DNA of 48,082 nucleotides from Prevotella sp. (GCA_016291085.1 JAEEVW010000028.1:1-48082); one strand, 5' to 3'; shown: positions 32,542 through 41,192, numbered from the stretch's first letter. Numbers and translations are program-made. The notes: generated from the sequence alone by a model not told the origin.

Positions 32542-32612
32542 TGTCCAATGGTGTAATGGTAGCACAACAGGTTTTGGTTCTGTTTGTGGTGGTTCGAATC
32601 CGCCTTGGACAA
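32542..32612 (+). tRNA. tRNA-Gln (UUG)
   Basis: TGTCCAA pairs with TTGGACA in the acceptor stem; the anticodon loop reads TTTTGGT with TTG at 34-36; the T-loop is TTCGAAT. The last base is the discriminator A; CCA is not encoded. Confidence 0.93.
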
Positions 32613-32642
32613 CAAAAAACTATTCTCTAAAAACAAACTATT

Positions 32643-33443
32643 ATGGCAAATCTATTTTCATTAGAAGGTAAGAATGCATGGATTACTGGTGCATCTTACG
32701 GAATTGGTTTTAACATCGCCAAGGCTTTCGTTGCTGCAGGCATCAAGACCATTATCTTCAACGACATCAATGAAGCTGCCCTGCAGCGTGGTTTGGACAA
32801 CTACAAGGAGGCTGGCATTACCAACGTGAAGGGTTATGTCTGTGACGTGACGGATGAGAATGCTGTGAAGGCTCTGGTCGACAAGATCCATGCTGAGGTT
32901 GGTCAGATTGATATCCTGGTGAACAATGCCGGTATCATCAAGCGCATCCCCATGCACGAGATGAAGCGTGCCGAGTTCCAGCAGGTCATCGACGTCGACC
33001 TGGTGGCTCCTTACATCTGCTCAGCTGCCGTCGTTCCTGAGATGATGGAGCGTCGTGAGGGTAAGATCATCAATATCTGTTCGATGATGTCAGAACTGGG
33101 TCGTGAGACAGTTTCAGCTTATGCTGCAGCCAAGGGCGGTCTGAAGATGCTCACACGTAACATCTGCTCTGAGTATGGTGAGTACAACATCCAGTGTAAC
33201 GGTATCGGCCCGGGCTACATCGCAACCCCACAGACTGCTCCTCTCCGTGAGCGTCAGCCTGACGGAAGCCGTCATCCGTTCGACTCGTTCATCTGTGCCA
33301 AGACACCTGCCGGACGTTGGCTCGATCCTTCTGAGCTGGGTGGCCCCGCTGTGTTCCTGGCTTCCCACGCTTCCGATGCTGTCAACGGTCACGTGCTCTA
33401 CGTGGACGGTGGTATTTTGGCTTACATTGGCAAGCAGCCCTGA
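32643..33443 (+). CDS. SDR oxidoreductase, gluconate 5-dehydrogenase-like
   Basis: A 266-residue NAD(P)-dependent short-chain dehydrogenase. The nucleotide motif TGASYGIG is at residues 15-22, NNAG at 94-97, and the catalytic set is S147, Y160 and K164 (SAYAAAKGG). The overall sequence fits the gluconate 5-dehydrogenase/IdnO type, which in Bacteroidales is often annotated in uronate and pectin breakdown beside kduI. No uronate gene is next to it here, so the substrate is uncertain. It starts 30 bp after tRNA-Gln and may be read through from the tRNA promoter. Two hairpins follow. Confidence 0.86.
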   Translation: MANLFSLEGKNAWITGASYGIGFNIAKAFVAAGIKTIIFNDINEAALQRGLDNYKEAGITNVKGYVCDVTDENAVKALVDKIHAEVGQIDILVNNAGIIKRIPMHEMKRAEFQQVIDVDLVAPYICSAAVVPEMMERREGKIINICSMMSELGRETVSAYAAAKGGLKMLTRNICSEYGEYNIQCNGIGPGYIATPQTAPLRERQPDGSRHPFDSFICAKTPAGRWLDPSELGGPAVFLASHASDAVNGHVLYVDGGILAYIGKQP

Positions 33444-33456
33444 TTCGGTTTTAAAA

Positions 33457-33489
33457 CGTTGGCGATTGACAAGCTGCCAATCGCTAACG
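33457..33489. terminator. First of two consecutive hairpins after the SDR gene
   Basis: CGTTGGCGATTG pairs with CAATCGCTAACG (one G-U pair) across a 9-nt loop. No T-run follows directly. Confidence 0.55.
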
Positions 33490-33504
33490 GTCAGTTACAA
33501 AAAA

Positions 33505-33535
33505 AAGAGGCTTCATCAATAAGATGAGGCCTCTT
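33505..33535. terminator. Bidirectional hairpin between the SDR and HU genes
   Basis: AAGAGGCTTCATC pairs with GATGAGGCCTCTT (one G-U pair) across a 5-nt loop, with an A-run on the left that gives a T-run for the leftward HU transcript. Confidence 0.83.
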
Positions 33536-33554
33536 GAAAATTTATTTACAAAGA

Positions 33555-33830
33555 TTACTTGTTAACGGCATCAGCGAATTCCTGACCAGCCTTGAACTTA
33601 GCAACCTTCTTAGCAGCGATCTTAATCTTCTGCTTGGTAGCGGGGTTGATACCCTCACGGGCGGGCTTCTCATTAACAGCGAAAGTTCCGAAACCTACGA
33701 GCTGTACTTTGTCACCTGCTACGAGAGCTGCCTTGATAGCTTCTACACCAGCCTCGAGAGCCTTTTTTGCGTCAACTTTGGTCAGACCTGCACCTGCAGC
33801 AATCTTCTCAATTAATTCTGTCTTGTTCAT
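33555..33830 (-). CDS. HU-family DNA-binding protein
   Basis: A 91-residue nucleoid protein that binds and bends DNA as a dimer. It starts MNKTELIEKIAAGAGLTKVD, and the beta-arm region reads VGFGTFAVNEKPAREGINP with KIKIAAKKVAKF, all typical of HU. It lacks a membrane segment or extension. It has a good promoter and a 5' leader of about 50 nt. Confidence 0.95.
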   Translation of the reverse strand: MNKTELIEKIAAGAGLTKVDAKKALEAGVEAIKAALVAGDKVQLVGFGTFAVNEKPAREGINPATKQKIKIAAKKVAKFKAGQEFADAVNK

Positions 33831-33882
33831 AATTTTGTAGTTTTAAAAGTTAAATTAAAAATGTTTAAGTCAAATTCTGACG

Positions 33883-33913
33883 CAAATATATGACAAAGAA
33901 TTCATAAAACAAA
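33883..33913 (-). promoter_or_regulatory. Putative promoter of the HU gene
   Basis: On the minus strand TTTG (33910-33913), 19 bp, TATATTTG (33883-33890): an exact match at optimum spacing. Confidence 0.8.
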
Positions 33914-33995
33914 CAAAAAAAGGAAAAAAATGAGTTTTTTCATAAAAAAAAGTGTGTATTGTCCCATTTTTGTGCTCAAACACGGATATTTTTTG

Positions 33996-34003
33996 TAATT
34001 TTG
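33996..34003 (+). promoter_or_regulatory. Putative -7 box for the rhomboid gene
   Basis: TAATTTTG, 64 bp before the start codon. A TTTG lies 23 bp upstream, slightly too far. The preceding 80 bp is A/T homopolymer-rich. Confidence 0.45.
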
Positions 34004-34067
34004 CGCCCGAAACGGCATCATCGTTAAAACGTGAGCCAAATGACATAACTAACAGATAAGAAGTAAA

Positions 34068-34997
34068 ATGAACAATATTCCCACGATGACCAAGAACCTG
34101 CTCATTGTCAACTTTCTGACATTTGTGGCAACATGGGTTTTACAATTACGAGGTGTAGACCTGACGAACTTGTTAGGACTTCATTTTTTCTTGGCCAGTG
34201 ATTTCCATTTTTATCAGTTCTTTACTTACATGTTTCTGCATGGCAGTTTTACGCATATTTTTTTCAATATGTTTGCCTTGTGGATGTTTGGTGCGGTAAT
34301 CGAACGCGTGTGGGGTCCGAAAAAAATCATTTTTTATTACATTTGTTGTGGTATTGGTGCTGGTGTTGCTCAGGAACTGGTGCAGTATGTCAGTTACTCT
34401 ATAGAGGGTCTCGCGGCCTATCAATACGTGAATGCCGGTGGTGTGCAGATGACTACCGATGCCTATATTAACCTATGGACTACCATTGGAGCCTCGGGTG
34501 CTGTCTATGCCATCTTGTTGGCTTTTGGTATGATATTTCCCAACGAACGGCTGTTTATCATTCCATTCCCGTTTCCCATTAAGGCCAAGTGGCTCGTTGC
34601 GGGATATATTGTCATTGAACTTGTCTCGGCAATGAGTGGACCTGGTGACGGAGTGGCCCATATGGCTCATTTGGGTGGTATGCTGTTTGGCTTCCTGCTC
34701 ATCCGTTATTGGCAGAAACACCCGGATTCCAGTCAGCGTTTCGGACGCAGTCGCGGCCAGGAGTTCTTCGAAAACATGAAGCGTCGTTATGACCAGTGCC
34801 AACAGGACCAGCGGAACAACCGTATGCATGCTGAAGAAACCCAACGCCGTCGTGAGACAGATGAGGAGTATAATGCCCGTAAGCGCCAGAATCAGGAGGA
34901 AGTCGATGCTATCTTGGATAAGATCCGCAAGAGTGGCTATGATAGTCTGACAAAGGAGGAGAAGCAGAAATTGTTTGACCAAAGCCACCAGTCGTGA
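34068..34997 (+). CDS. Rhomboid intramembrane serine protease
   Basis: A 309-residue polytopic membrane protease. The signatures are HGSFTHIFFNMF (residues 58-69), the catalytic serine in GASGAVYA (S143), and the histidine in HMAHLGGMLFG (H201). About six transmembrane segments are followed by a 95-residue cytosolic tail rich in Gln, Arg and Glu (RRYDQCQQDQRNNRMHAE). The next gene overlaps by 4 bp. Natural substrates are unknown. Confidence 0.92.
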   Translation: MNNIPTMTKNLLIVNFLTFVATWVLQLRGVDLTNLLGLHFFLASDFHFYQFFTYMFLHGSFTHIFFNMFALWMFGAVIERVWGPKKIIFYYICCGIGAGVAQELVQYVSYSIEGLAAYQYVNAGGVQMTTDAYINLWTTIGASGAVYAILLAFGMIFPNERLFIIPFPFPIKAKWLVAGYIVIELVSAMSGPGDGVAHMAHLGGMLFGFLLIRYWQKHPDSSQRFGRSRGQEFFENMKRRYDQCQQDQRNNRMHAEETQRRRETDEEYNARKRQNQEEVDAILDKIRKSGYDSLTKEEKQKLFDQSHQS

Positions 34998-36088
34998 TAA
35001 AACAGTTGAAGAAATTTACCGTTCAAGTGATAGCGGGGGCGAATGTCGCCTCCGTCATTGTCATGTTACTGGTAGGCTATAGCGACCGTCTGAACCCCAC
35101 GGATCATCCTTTGCTCTCGACATTGGGTATGACGCTACCCATTTTCTTGCTGATTAATCTGGCTTTCATCTTTTTTTGGCTGATTTTCAAGTGGCGTATG
35201 GTATGGATTTCCGTGTGTGGTTTTCTGTTGGCATACGTTCCTATTAGTATTTATATGCCCATCAATAGTCAAAAGGATATTCCTGAGGGGGCGCTGAAGG
35301 TTATTTCCTATAATGTCTGCTCCTATGGGGGCAACTATAAGTATGAAGACGGTTTTGAGCATGTGCGCGACTATCTGTTTGAAGAAAACCCCGATATCGT
35401 TTGCCTTCAGGAAGATGTGGATACATGGCGTCGCTATGCGTTTATTCACTACGAGAAGCATTTTGCCCATAACGATACGATGGTCATAGCGAATACCTCA
35501 CAGAGTTTCAATGCTTTGGGTATTCATACGAAGTATCCGATTATTCGACGAGAATGCATACCTTATCAGTCGGAGGCCAATGGCAGTGTGGCTTGGTGGT
35601 TGAAGGTGGGCGACGACACGTTGATAGTTGTCAACAATCATTTTGAGAGTTGCCATCTGAGCAGTGACGACCGTAAACAGTACCGCCAGATACTAAAGGG
35701 CGAAATGTCTCGCGACTCCGTACGCGAAGAGTCGAAAATGTTGTTGATTAAACTGGCAGAGGCTAATGCCAAGCGTGCCGGACAAATCCGTGCTGTCCGT
35801 CGCTATGTTCAGGAACATGACCAGTATCCCGTTATTGTATGCGGCGACTTCAACGATAATCCCATATCCTACTCTCGTCATGCTATGGCCGAGGCGATGA
35901 CCGACTGTTTTGTCGAGACTGGAAAAGGTATCGGTTTGTCATATAATCAGAAAGCGTTTTCGTTCCGAATTGACCACTTTTTCTGTAATGAAAAGCTAGA
36001 GCCCTATTATTGCAAAATTGATGGCGAAATGGACGCAAGTGACCATAATCCGCTCATTTGTTGGCTCAAAATCAGGCCAAAGCATTAA
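34994..36088 (+). CDS. Endonuclease/exonuclease/phosphatase-family membrane protein
   Basis: A 364-residue protein with about three hydrophobic segments in the first 95 residues, then an EEP-fold domain. Motifs are KVISYNVCSYG, DIVCLQEDVDTW, VNNHFESCHLS, VIVCGDFNDNP and ASDHNPLICW. The start is GTG overlapping the rhomboid stop (GTGA), so expression is coupled to the rhomboid gene. The fold hydrolyses phosphodiesters of nucleic acids or lipids; the membrane anchor suggests an envelope or lipid substrate, but this is inference. Confidence 0.86.
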   Translation: MIKQLKKFTVQVIAGANVASVIVMLLVGYSDRLNPTDHPLLSTLGMTLPIFLLINLAFIFFWLIFKWRMVWISVCGFLLAYVPISIYMPINSQKDIPEGALKVISYNVCSYGGNYKYEDGFEHVRDYLFEENPDIVCLQEDVDTWRRYAFIHYEKHFAHNDTMVIANTSQSFNALGIHTKYPIIRRECIPYQSEANGSVAWWLKVGDDTLIVVNNHFESCHLSSDDRKQYRQILKGEMSRDSVREESKMLLIKLAEANAKRAGQIRAVRRYVQEHDQYPVIVCGDFNDNPISYSRHAMAEAMTDCFVETGKGIGLSYNQKAFSFRIDHFFCNEKLEPYYCKIDGEMDASDHNPLICWLKIRPKH

Positions 36089-36113
36089 AAAATGTATGAA
36101 AAGTGCCGAATTA

Positions 36114-36145
36114 TTTCGGTAAATGAAGAAAAAAGCGTATATTTG
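36114..36145 (+). promoter_or_regulatory. Putative secDF promoter
   Basis: TTTC (36114-36117, one base off TTTG), 20 bp, TATATTTG (36138-36145), 47 bp before the start. Confidence 0.65.
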
Positions 36146-36192
36146 CAGGCTAAAAAAGCAAAATAATAAATTATAATAATAAATAAACAACA

Positions 36193-39100
36193 ATGCAAAA
36201 CAAAGGAATTGTAAAATTTATCGCAATCGTTTTGATTCTCGTTTGCTGCTTCTACCTCTCCTTTTCGTTTGTGACCCGCTACCATGAAAACAAGGCAGCG
36301 GCCATGGGCGAGGAAGCTGGTCAGGAGTACCTCGATTCAATCATGAACGAAAAGGTGTACTGCGGAATTTATTCTTTCAAGCAGTGCCGTGAGATGGAGA
36401 TTGGCCTGGGTCTTGACCTGAAGGGCGGTATGAACGTTATTCTTGAGGTGTCAGTACCTGACGTTGTCGATGTGCTGGCCGACCACAAGACCGATGCTAC
36501 CTACAAGAAGTCAATGGAGCAGGCAAAGAAGGAAGAGGAGACCAGTCAGGACGACTTTATCTCCCTGTTCATCAAGTATTGGAAACAGAATGCTAACGGA
36601 CGTCCCTTGGCAGCAATCTTTGCTACTCAGCAGATGAAGGGCAAGGTCAGCACCAGTTCTACCGACTCTGAGGTGGAGAGTGCTCTGCGCGCTGAGGTGC
36701 AGTCAGCCGTTGACAACTCATTCAACGTTGTCCGTAACCGTATCGATAAGTTCGGTGTCGTTCAGCCCAACATCCAGAAGCTCGAGGGTCAGTCTGGCCG
36801 TATCATGGTCGAGATGCCTGGTATCAAGGAGCCTGAGCGTGTTCGTAAGCTCCTGCAGGGTTCTGCTAACCTGGAGTTCTGGGAGACCTATAATTCTCAG
36901 GAGATTTATCCTCTGCTGGCTCAGTTGAACCAGAAGTATGCTGTTCTGGGTGGTGATGCTGCTGCTGCTATTGACACAACTGCCGTTGTTGCTGATTCGA
37001 CTGCTGTTGCCGAGGCTGCTGCTGATGTTGCTGCCGACACTACGAAGGCTGCTGCTGCCGACTTGGCTGCTAAACTGGCTAAGAAGGAGAGCAAGGTCAG
37101 CGATGCCAAGGCCAAGGCTGAGGCTCTGAAGCAGAACCCCTTGTTCGCTGTGTTCCAGCCCGTTCCCCAGGGTCTGGCTATCGTTGGTTATGCTAACGCT
37201 CGCGATACTGCTGACGTCAACAAGGTTATCTATTCTAACGTAGCTGCTTCTGTGCTTCCCGCCGAGTGTAAGCTGCGTTGGGGTGCCAAGCCTGAGGACT
37301 TTGGTGGTCAGAACACCAAGGGCGATGTCTTCGCTCTGTATGCACTGAAGATTACCGAGCCTAACGGCCGTGCTCCGCTGGAGGGTGACGTGATTACCTC
37401 TTCTAAGGACGACTTCGATCAGATGGGTCACCCCTCTGTATCAATGCAGATGAACTCTGACGGTGCTCGCCGCTGGAGCCAGATTACCAAGCAGAACATC
37501 GGTCGTGGCGTAGCCATCGTGCTCGACGACGCCGTTTACTCTGCTCCCCGTATCCTGACTCAGATTGACGGTGGTAACTCGCAGATTACTGGTAACTTCA
37601 CTATCGAGGACACCAAGGACTTGGCTAACACGCTGAACTCTGGTAAGATGCCGGCTCCGACCCGTATCGTACAGGAAGAGGTCGTTGGTCCCTCACTGGG
37701 TGCTCAGTCTATCAAGCAGGGTGTCATCTCGTTCGTCGTAGCCTTCGTGCTCCTGATGATCTACATGATTATGCTGTATGGCTTCATCCCTGGTATTCTC
37801 TCGGATATCGCACTGCTCTTCAACCTGTTCTTCACGCTGGGTATTCTGACATCGTTCCAGGCTGCCCTGACGATGCCTGGTATCGCCGGTATCGTGCTGA
37901 CGCTGGGTACTGCTGTGGATGCTAACGTGCTGATCTACGAGCGTATCAAGGAAGAGCTGAAGCGCGGCTTGGGTATGAAAGAGGCTGTGACGAAGGGTTA
38001 CTCTAACGCCTTCAGCGCCATCTTCGACTCGAACGTTACCTCTCTGATTACCGGTTTCATCCTGTTGTTCTTCGGTACAGGTCCTGTCAAGGGCTTCGCT
38101 ACCACCTGGATCATCGGTATCTTCTGCTCGTTCTTCACCGCTGTGTTCCTGACCCGTCTGGTTTACGAGAACCGTCTGAAGAAGGACAAGTGGCTCGACC
38201 TCACCTTCGTCACTGGCTACTCAAAGAACCTCATGCAGAATGCCAAGTACAACTTCATGGGTATGTACAAGAAGTCGTTCGCTATCTGGGGTGTTGCTGC
38301 CATCGTATTCATCGGTTCGTTCTTTGTTCGTGGCCTGAGCCAGAGCATCGACTTCACTGGTGGTCGTAACTATGTGGTGACACTTGACAAGGAGACTCAC
38401 GTTGAGGAAGTCCGTCAGGCCCTCGCTGGTGCTTTCATCAATACTGTTGGTGAGAATGCTAATAAGGAGGCAAACACCTCTGTAATTGCCCTGGGTACCG
38501 ATGGCAAGACCATCCGTGTATCTACCAACTGGGATATCGAGTCGAACAATCCTGAGGTTGACGACCAGGCTGAGACCATTCTCTATAACGCACTGAAGAA
38601 GGGCGGCTTCATCAGCCAGGAGAACGTCGAGGACTTCAAGAATCCTGATGTTCGCCAGGGTGGTTCCATCATCAGCTCGGCCAAGGTTGGTCCTGCTGTG
38701 GCTAAGGATATCACTTACGGTGCTATCGTCAGCGTCATCATCGCCCTCTTCGCCATCTTCCTCTACATCCTGCTCCGCTTCCGCAACGTAGCATACTCTA
38801 CAGGTGCTACCATCGCGCTGGCTCTCGATGCATTGGTGGTTATCGGCTTCTACAGCGTATTGTGGGGCTGGGTACCCATGTCGCTCGAAATCGACCAGGT
38901 ATTCATCGGTGCTATCCTGACGGTGATCGGTTACTCTATCAACGATAAGGTGGTGGTATTCGACCGTATCCGTGAGAACTTCCAGCTCTATGGCAAGCGC
39001 GACCGTCAGCAGCTGTTCAACGACTCGCTGAACCAGACGCTGGCTCGTACCATCAACACCTCTGTAACGACATTGATCGTGTTGCTGTGTATCTTCATCC

Positions 39101-39252
39101 TCGGTGGTGACTCCATCCGCAGCTTCTCGTTCGCAATGATCCTGGGTGTTGTCTTCGGTACCCTGTCGTCACTGTTCATCGCTGCTCCTACTGCCTTCCT
39201 CGTGATGGGTCGTACCATCCGCGAAGAAGACGCTGAGGTTGCCAAGGCATAA
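36193..39252 (+). CDS. secDF: Fused protein-export membrane protein SecDF
   Basis: A 1,019-residue fusion of SecD and SecF, twelve transmembrane segments in two sets, using proton motive force to aid Sec export. SecD markers: GLDLKGGMNVILEV and, in the membrane half, GFIPGILSDIALLFNL and LTLGTAVDANVLIYERIKEE. SecF markers: IDFTGGRNYVV and IGYSINDKVVVFDRIREN. Around residues 255-315 there is an Ala-rich low-complexity insert (AAADVAADTTKAAAADLAAK and neighbours) between parts of the periplasmic domain. The fused form is standard in Bacteroidetes. A strong terminator follows. Confidence 0.96.
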   Translation: MQNKGIVKFIAIVLILVCCFYLSFSFVTRYHENKAAAMGEEAGQEYLDSIMNEKVYCGIYSFKQCREMEIGLGLDLKGGMNVILEVSVPDVVDVLADHKTDATYKKSMEQAKKEEETSQDDFISLFIKYWKQNANGRPLAAIFATQQMKGKVSTSSTDSEVESALRAEVQSAVDNSFNVVRNRIDKFGVVQPNIQKLEGQSGRIMVEMPGIKEPERVRKLLQGSANLEFWETYNSQEIYPLLAQLNQKYAVLGGDAAAAIDTTAVVADSTAVAEAAADVAADTTKAAAADLAAKLAKKESKVSDAKAKAEALKQNPLFAVFQPVPQGLAIVGYANARDTADVNKVIYSNVAASVLPAECKLRWGAKPEDFGGQNTKGDVFALYALKITEPNGRAPLEGDVITSSKDDFDQMGHPSVSMQMNSDGARRWSQITKQNIGRGVAIVLDDAVYSAPRILTQIDGGNSQITGNFTIEDTKDLANTLNSGKMPAPTRIVQEEVVGPSLGAQSIKQGVISFVVAFVLLMIYMIMLYGFIPGILSDIALLFNLFFTLGILTSFQAALTMPGIAGIVLTLGTAVDANVLIYERIKEELKRGLGMKEAVTKGYSNAFSAIFDSNVTSLITGFILLFFGTGPVKGFATTWIIGIFCSFFTAVFLTRLVYENRLKKDKWLDLTFVTGYSKNLMQNAKYNFMGMYKKSFAIWGVAAIVFIGSFFVRGLSQSIDFTGGRNYVVTLDKETHVEEVRQALAGAFINTVGENANKEANTSVIALGTDGKTIRVSTNWDIESNNPEVDDQAETILYNALKKGGFISQENVEDFKNPDVRQGGSIISSAKVGPAVAKDITYGAIVSVIIALFAIFLYILLRFRNVAYSTGATIALALDALVVIGFYSVLWGWVPMSLEIDQVFIGAILTVIGYSINDKVVVFDRIRENFQLYGKRDRQQLFNDSLNQTLARTINTSVTTLIVLLCIFILGGDSIRSFSFAMILGVVFGTLSSLFIAAPTAFLVMGRTIREEDAEVAKA

Positions 39253-39275
39253 GGATTACACCTTATATTAATAAT

Positions 39276-39308
39276 AGCAGCCCGCTCCTAATCGAGCGGG
39301 CTGCTTTT
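39276..39308 (+). terminator. Rho-independent terminator of secDF
   Basis: AGCAGCCCGCTC and GAGCGGGCTGCT, 6-nt loop, then TTTTATTTG. Confidence 0.95.
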
Positions 39309-39310
39309 AT

Positions 39311-39370
39311 TTGTCCTAGGTCCTCCTAGGAATTCACAGGCTTTCCTAGGTTCTCCTAGGTTCTCCTAGT
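39311..39370. repeat. Decamer array, 6 units, rich in CCTAGG
   Basis: Exact 10-bp period: TTGTCCTAGG, TCCTCCTAGG, AATTCACAGG, CTTTCCTAGG, TTCTCCTAGG, TTCTCCTAGT. Four units contain the palindrome CCTAGG. The MaoC stop (TAG on the minus strand, 39366-39368) lies in the last unit. Confidence 0.9.
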
Positions 39371-39830
39371 TAAAATAATACAGGAACGCCGCAATGCCTT
39401 CGAGGGCGGGCTTGCGCTGGCCTTCAATCTCGATGGTGAACTTAATCTCCGCCTTGCAGATGCCGCGCAGGTTCTGGATGTTGTGCAGCGTAGTCACCAG
39501 ACGCACACGACTGCCTGTAATCACCGGCTGTCCGAAGCGCATGTCGTTCATGCCGTAGTTCACCAGCATCTTGATATTGTTCACCTCAATAATCTGGTCC
39601 CACATATAGGGTAGCAGACTCAGCGTCAGATAGCCGTGAGCGATGGTCGACTTATACGGACTCTCCTCCTTGGCACGTTCTACATCCACATGAATCCATT
39701 GATGGTCCAGCGTAGCGTCGGCAAACAGGTTGATACGATCCTGATCTACTTCCAGCCACTCCGACTTTCCTAACTCTTCGCCCAGGTGGGCGGCAAACTC
39801 GTCGTACGAGTTAATCACTAATTTTCCCAT
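39366..39830 (-). CDS. MaoC-like (R)-specific enoyl hydratase
   Basis: A 154-residue hot-dog-fold protein. The catalytic segment is FADATLDHQWIHVDVERA with STIAHGYLTLSLLP, the MaoC hydratase pattern with Asp and His in place. Such enzymes hydrate enoyl-CoA thioesters in fatty-acid or hydroxyacyl metabolism. It is a single-gene unit, with its stop inside the decamer array and its promoter to the right. Confidence 0.9.
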   Translation of the reverse strand: MGKLVINSYDEFAAHLGEELGKSEWLEVDQDRINLFADATLDHQWIHVDVERAKEESPYKSTIAHGYLTLSLLPYMWDQIIEVNNIKMLVNYGMNDMRFGQPVITGSRVRLVTTLHNIQNLRGICKAEIKFTIEIEGQRKPALEGIAAFLYYFN

Positions 39831-39860
39831 TTTTTACGTCTTAAATGTTATTTTCTGCTG

Positions 39861-39868
39861 CAAAGGTA
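39861..39868 (-). promoter_or_regulatory. Putative -7 box for the MaoC gene
   Basis: TACCTTTG on the minus strand, 30 bp before the start. The -33 position falls in the heptamer array at 39878-39905. Confidence 0.55.
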
Positions 39869-39877
39869 ACAATTATC

Positions 39878-39905
39878 TTTGAACTTTGACCTTTGAACTT
39901 TGAAC
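39878..39905. repeat. Heptamer array (TTTGAAC type), 4 units
   Basis: TTTGAAC, TTTGACC, TTTGAAC, TTTGAAC, then TTTTT. It is contiguous with the second array at 39931 across a short core; the TTTGACC unit also occurs inside the DUF5703 gene. Confidence 0.86.
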
Positions 39906-39911
39906 TTTTTC

Positions 39912-39958
39912 CTCTGCGGAAGCAAATTATTCACTTTTCACTATTCACTTTTCACTTA
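39912..39958 (-). repeat. Dispersed heptamer-plus-core repeat, copy 2
   Basis: On the minus strand four heptamers of the GTGAAAA type, then AATTTGCTTCCGCAGAG. It is inverted relative to 15461-15507, with about two differences in 46 bp. It lies between the divergent MaoC and tRNA-Arg genes. Confidence 0.85.
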
Positions 39959-39965
39959 TTTTTCG

Positions 39966-39973
39966 TACCTTTG
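39966..39973 (+). promoter_or_regulatory. Putative -7 box for tRNA-Arg
   Basis: TACCTTTG, 25 bp before the tRNA. The expected -33 position falls in the copy-2 heptamer array. Confidence 0.6.
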
Positions 39974-39998
39974 CACCTGCAAAGTACGAAAAACCGTT

Positions 39999-40070
39999 GC
40001 CCTGATAGTTAAATGGATATAACAAGGTCCTCCTAAGACTTAGTTCCCAGTTCGATTCTGGGTCGGGGTA
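39999..40070 (+). tRNA. tRNA-Arg (CCU)
   Basis: Acceptor GCCCTGA pairs with TCGGGGT (two G-U pairs), the anticodon loop is CTCCTAA with CCT at 34-36, and the T-arm is CCCAG-TTCGATT-CTGGG. CCA is not encoded. Confidence 0.92.
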
Positions 40071-40077
40071 CGAACGA

Positions 40078-40111
40078 AAAAGCCCGGATAACCAAGCGTT
40101 ATCCGGACTTT
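40078..40111. terminator. Bidirectional hairpin between tRNA-Arg and mdh
   Basis: AAAGCCCGGATAAC pairs with GTTATCCGGACTTT (one mismatch) around a 5-nt loop, with an A-run left and T-run right. Confidence 0.88.
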
Positions 40112-40132
40112 GTTTTTTCGGCAATCCTTCAA

Positions 40133-41125
40133 TTACAGGTTGGGATTGATCTTGCTCCACTCTGAGATGGGAGGAACGATGTTCAGCGTCACCAGTTCGT
40201 CGCGCATCTTGCACAGGTGCTCGTAGCTCTGGTCGAGCTTGGCATTCTCCTCGGCAGTACCCTGGGGAACCTCGAACTTAGCACCCTCAGCGGTCATGGT
40301 GGTCTTCATAGCCATCATGATGTGGTCGTACTTGTCGGTCTTGACATAGGTTCCTACGGGGAAGCGGAAGGGCTCACCACCCATAGCGGCACGAATCATC
40401 TCAACTGAGAGGTACGAGGGGCTCTGGAACGAGCTGCGTCCGCGGAGCTCGATAATCTTGGCACCACCCTTGGTGACGTCGACCTTCATCTGCTCCCACT
40501 CCTCAGCGGGGAACTCAGCAGTACCAATGATGTCGGTCAGCTTGCGGCCTGCAACAACTACGTGGCTGCCGAAGACTGCCATCTGCTCACCGTGTCCGCC
40601 ATAGGTAGCACAACCGGTAATCTCGTTCTGCATCACACCGAACTTCTTGGCCAGGGCCGACTGCAGACGGGTGGTATCCAGACCGGCGAGGGTCGTTACC
40701 TGTCCGGGCTTCAAGCCAGAGTACAGCAGTGTTACCAGACCAGTGAGGTCAGCGGGGTTGAAGATAATCACCACGTGCTTTACGTCGGGGCAGAACTTCT
40801 TGATGTTCTGACCGAGCTCCTCAGCAATCTTACAGTTGCCGGCGAGCAGATCCTCACGGGTCATACCAGCCTTACGGGGAGCACCACCGGAAGAAATGAT
40901 ATACTTAGCACCGCGGAAAGCCTCCTCGGCATCGGTGGTAGCCACGATATTCACATCGTCGAAACCACTCTGGCGCATCTCCTCGGCAACACCCTCGGGA
41001 GAGAATACGTCGTACAGACAGATGTTACTTGTCAGACCCATCATCAGGGCACTCTGAGCCATGTTTGAACCAATCATACCGGCAGCGCCGACGATGGTCA
41101 ATTTGTCGTTAGTTAAAAATGCCAT
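40133..41125 (-). CDS. mdh: Malate dehydrogenase (lactate/malate dehydrogenase family)
   Basis: A 330-residue cytosolic NAD-dependent enzyme interconverting malate and oxaloacetate, which links pckA to the reductive branch leading to succinate. The dinucleotide motif is VGAAGMIGSNMA near the N-terminus, then SSGGAPRKAGMTREDLL, and the catalytic histidine is in GCATYGGHGEQM. The start MAFLTNDKLT is preferred over an upstream ATG at 41185, which lies before the promoter's -7 box. Confidence 0.92.
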   Translation of the reverse strand: MAFLTNDKLTIVGAAGMIGSNMAQSALMMGLTSNICLYDVFSPEGVAEEMRQSGFDDVNIVATTDAEEAFRGAKYIISSGGAPRKAGMTREDLLAGNCKIAEELGQNIKKFCPDVKHVVIIFNPADLTGLVTLLYSGLKPGQVTTLAGLDTTRLQSALAKKFGVMQNEITGCATYGGHGEQMAVFGSHVVVAGRKLTDIIGTAEFPAEEWEQMKVDVTKGGAKIIELRGRSSFQSPSYLSVEMIRAAMGGEPFRFPVGTYVKTDKYDHIMMAMKTTMTAEGAKFEVPQGTAEENAKLDQSYEHLCKMRDELVTLNIVPPISEWSKINPNL

Positions 41126-41162
41126 AATCCTTTTCTTTTTTGTGATTTGTATCAATTGCATG

Positions 41163-41192
41163 CAAAGATACGAAATAATTCTCAATCTGCAA
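41163..41192 (-). promoter_or_regulatory. Putative mdh promoter
   Basis: On the minus strand TTG (41190-41192), 19 bp, TATCTTTG (41163-41170), 38 bp before the start. Confidence 0.7.
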
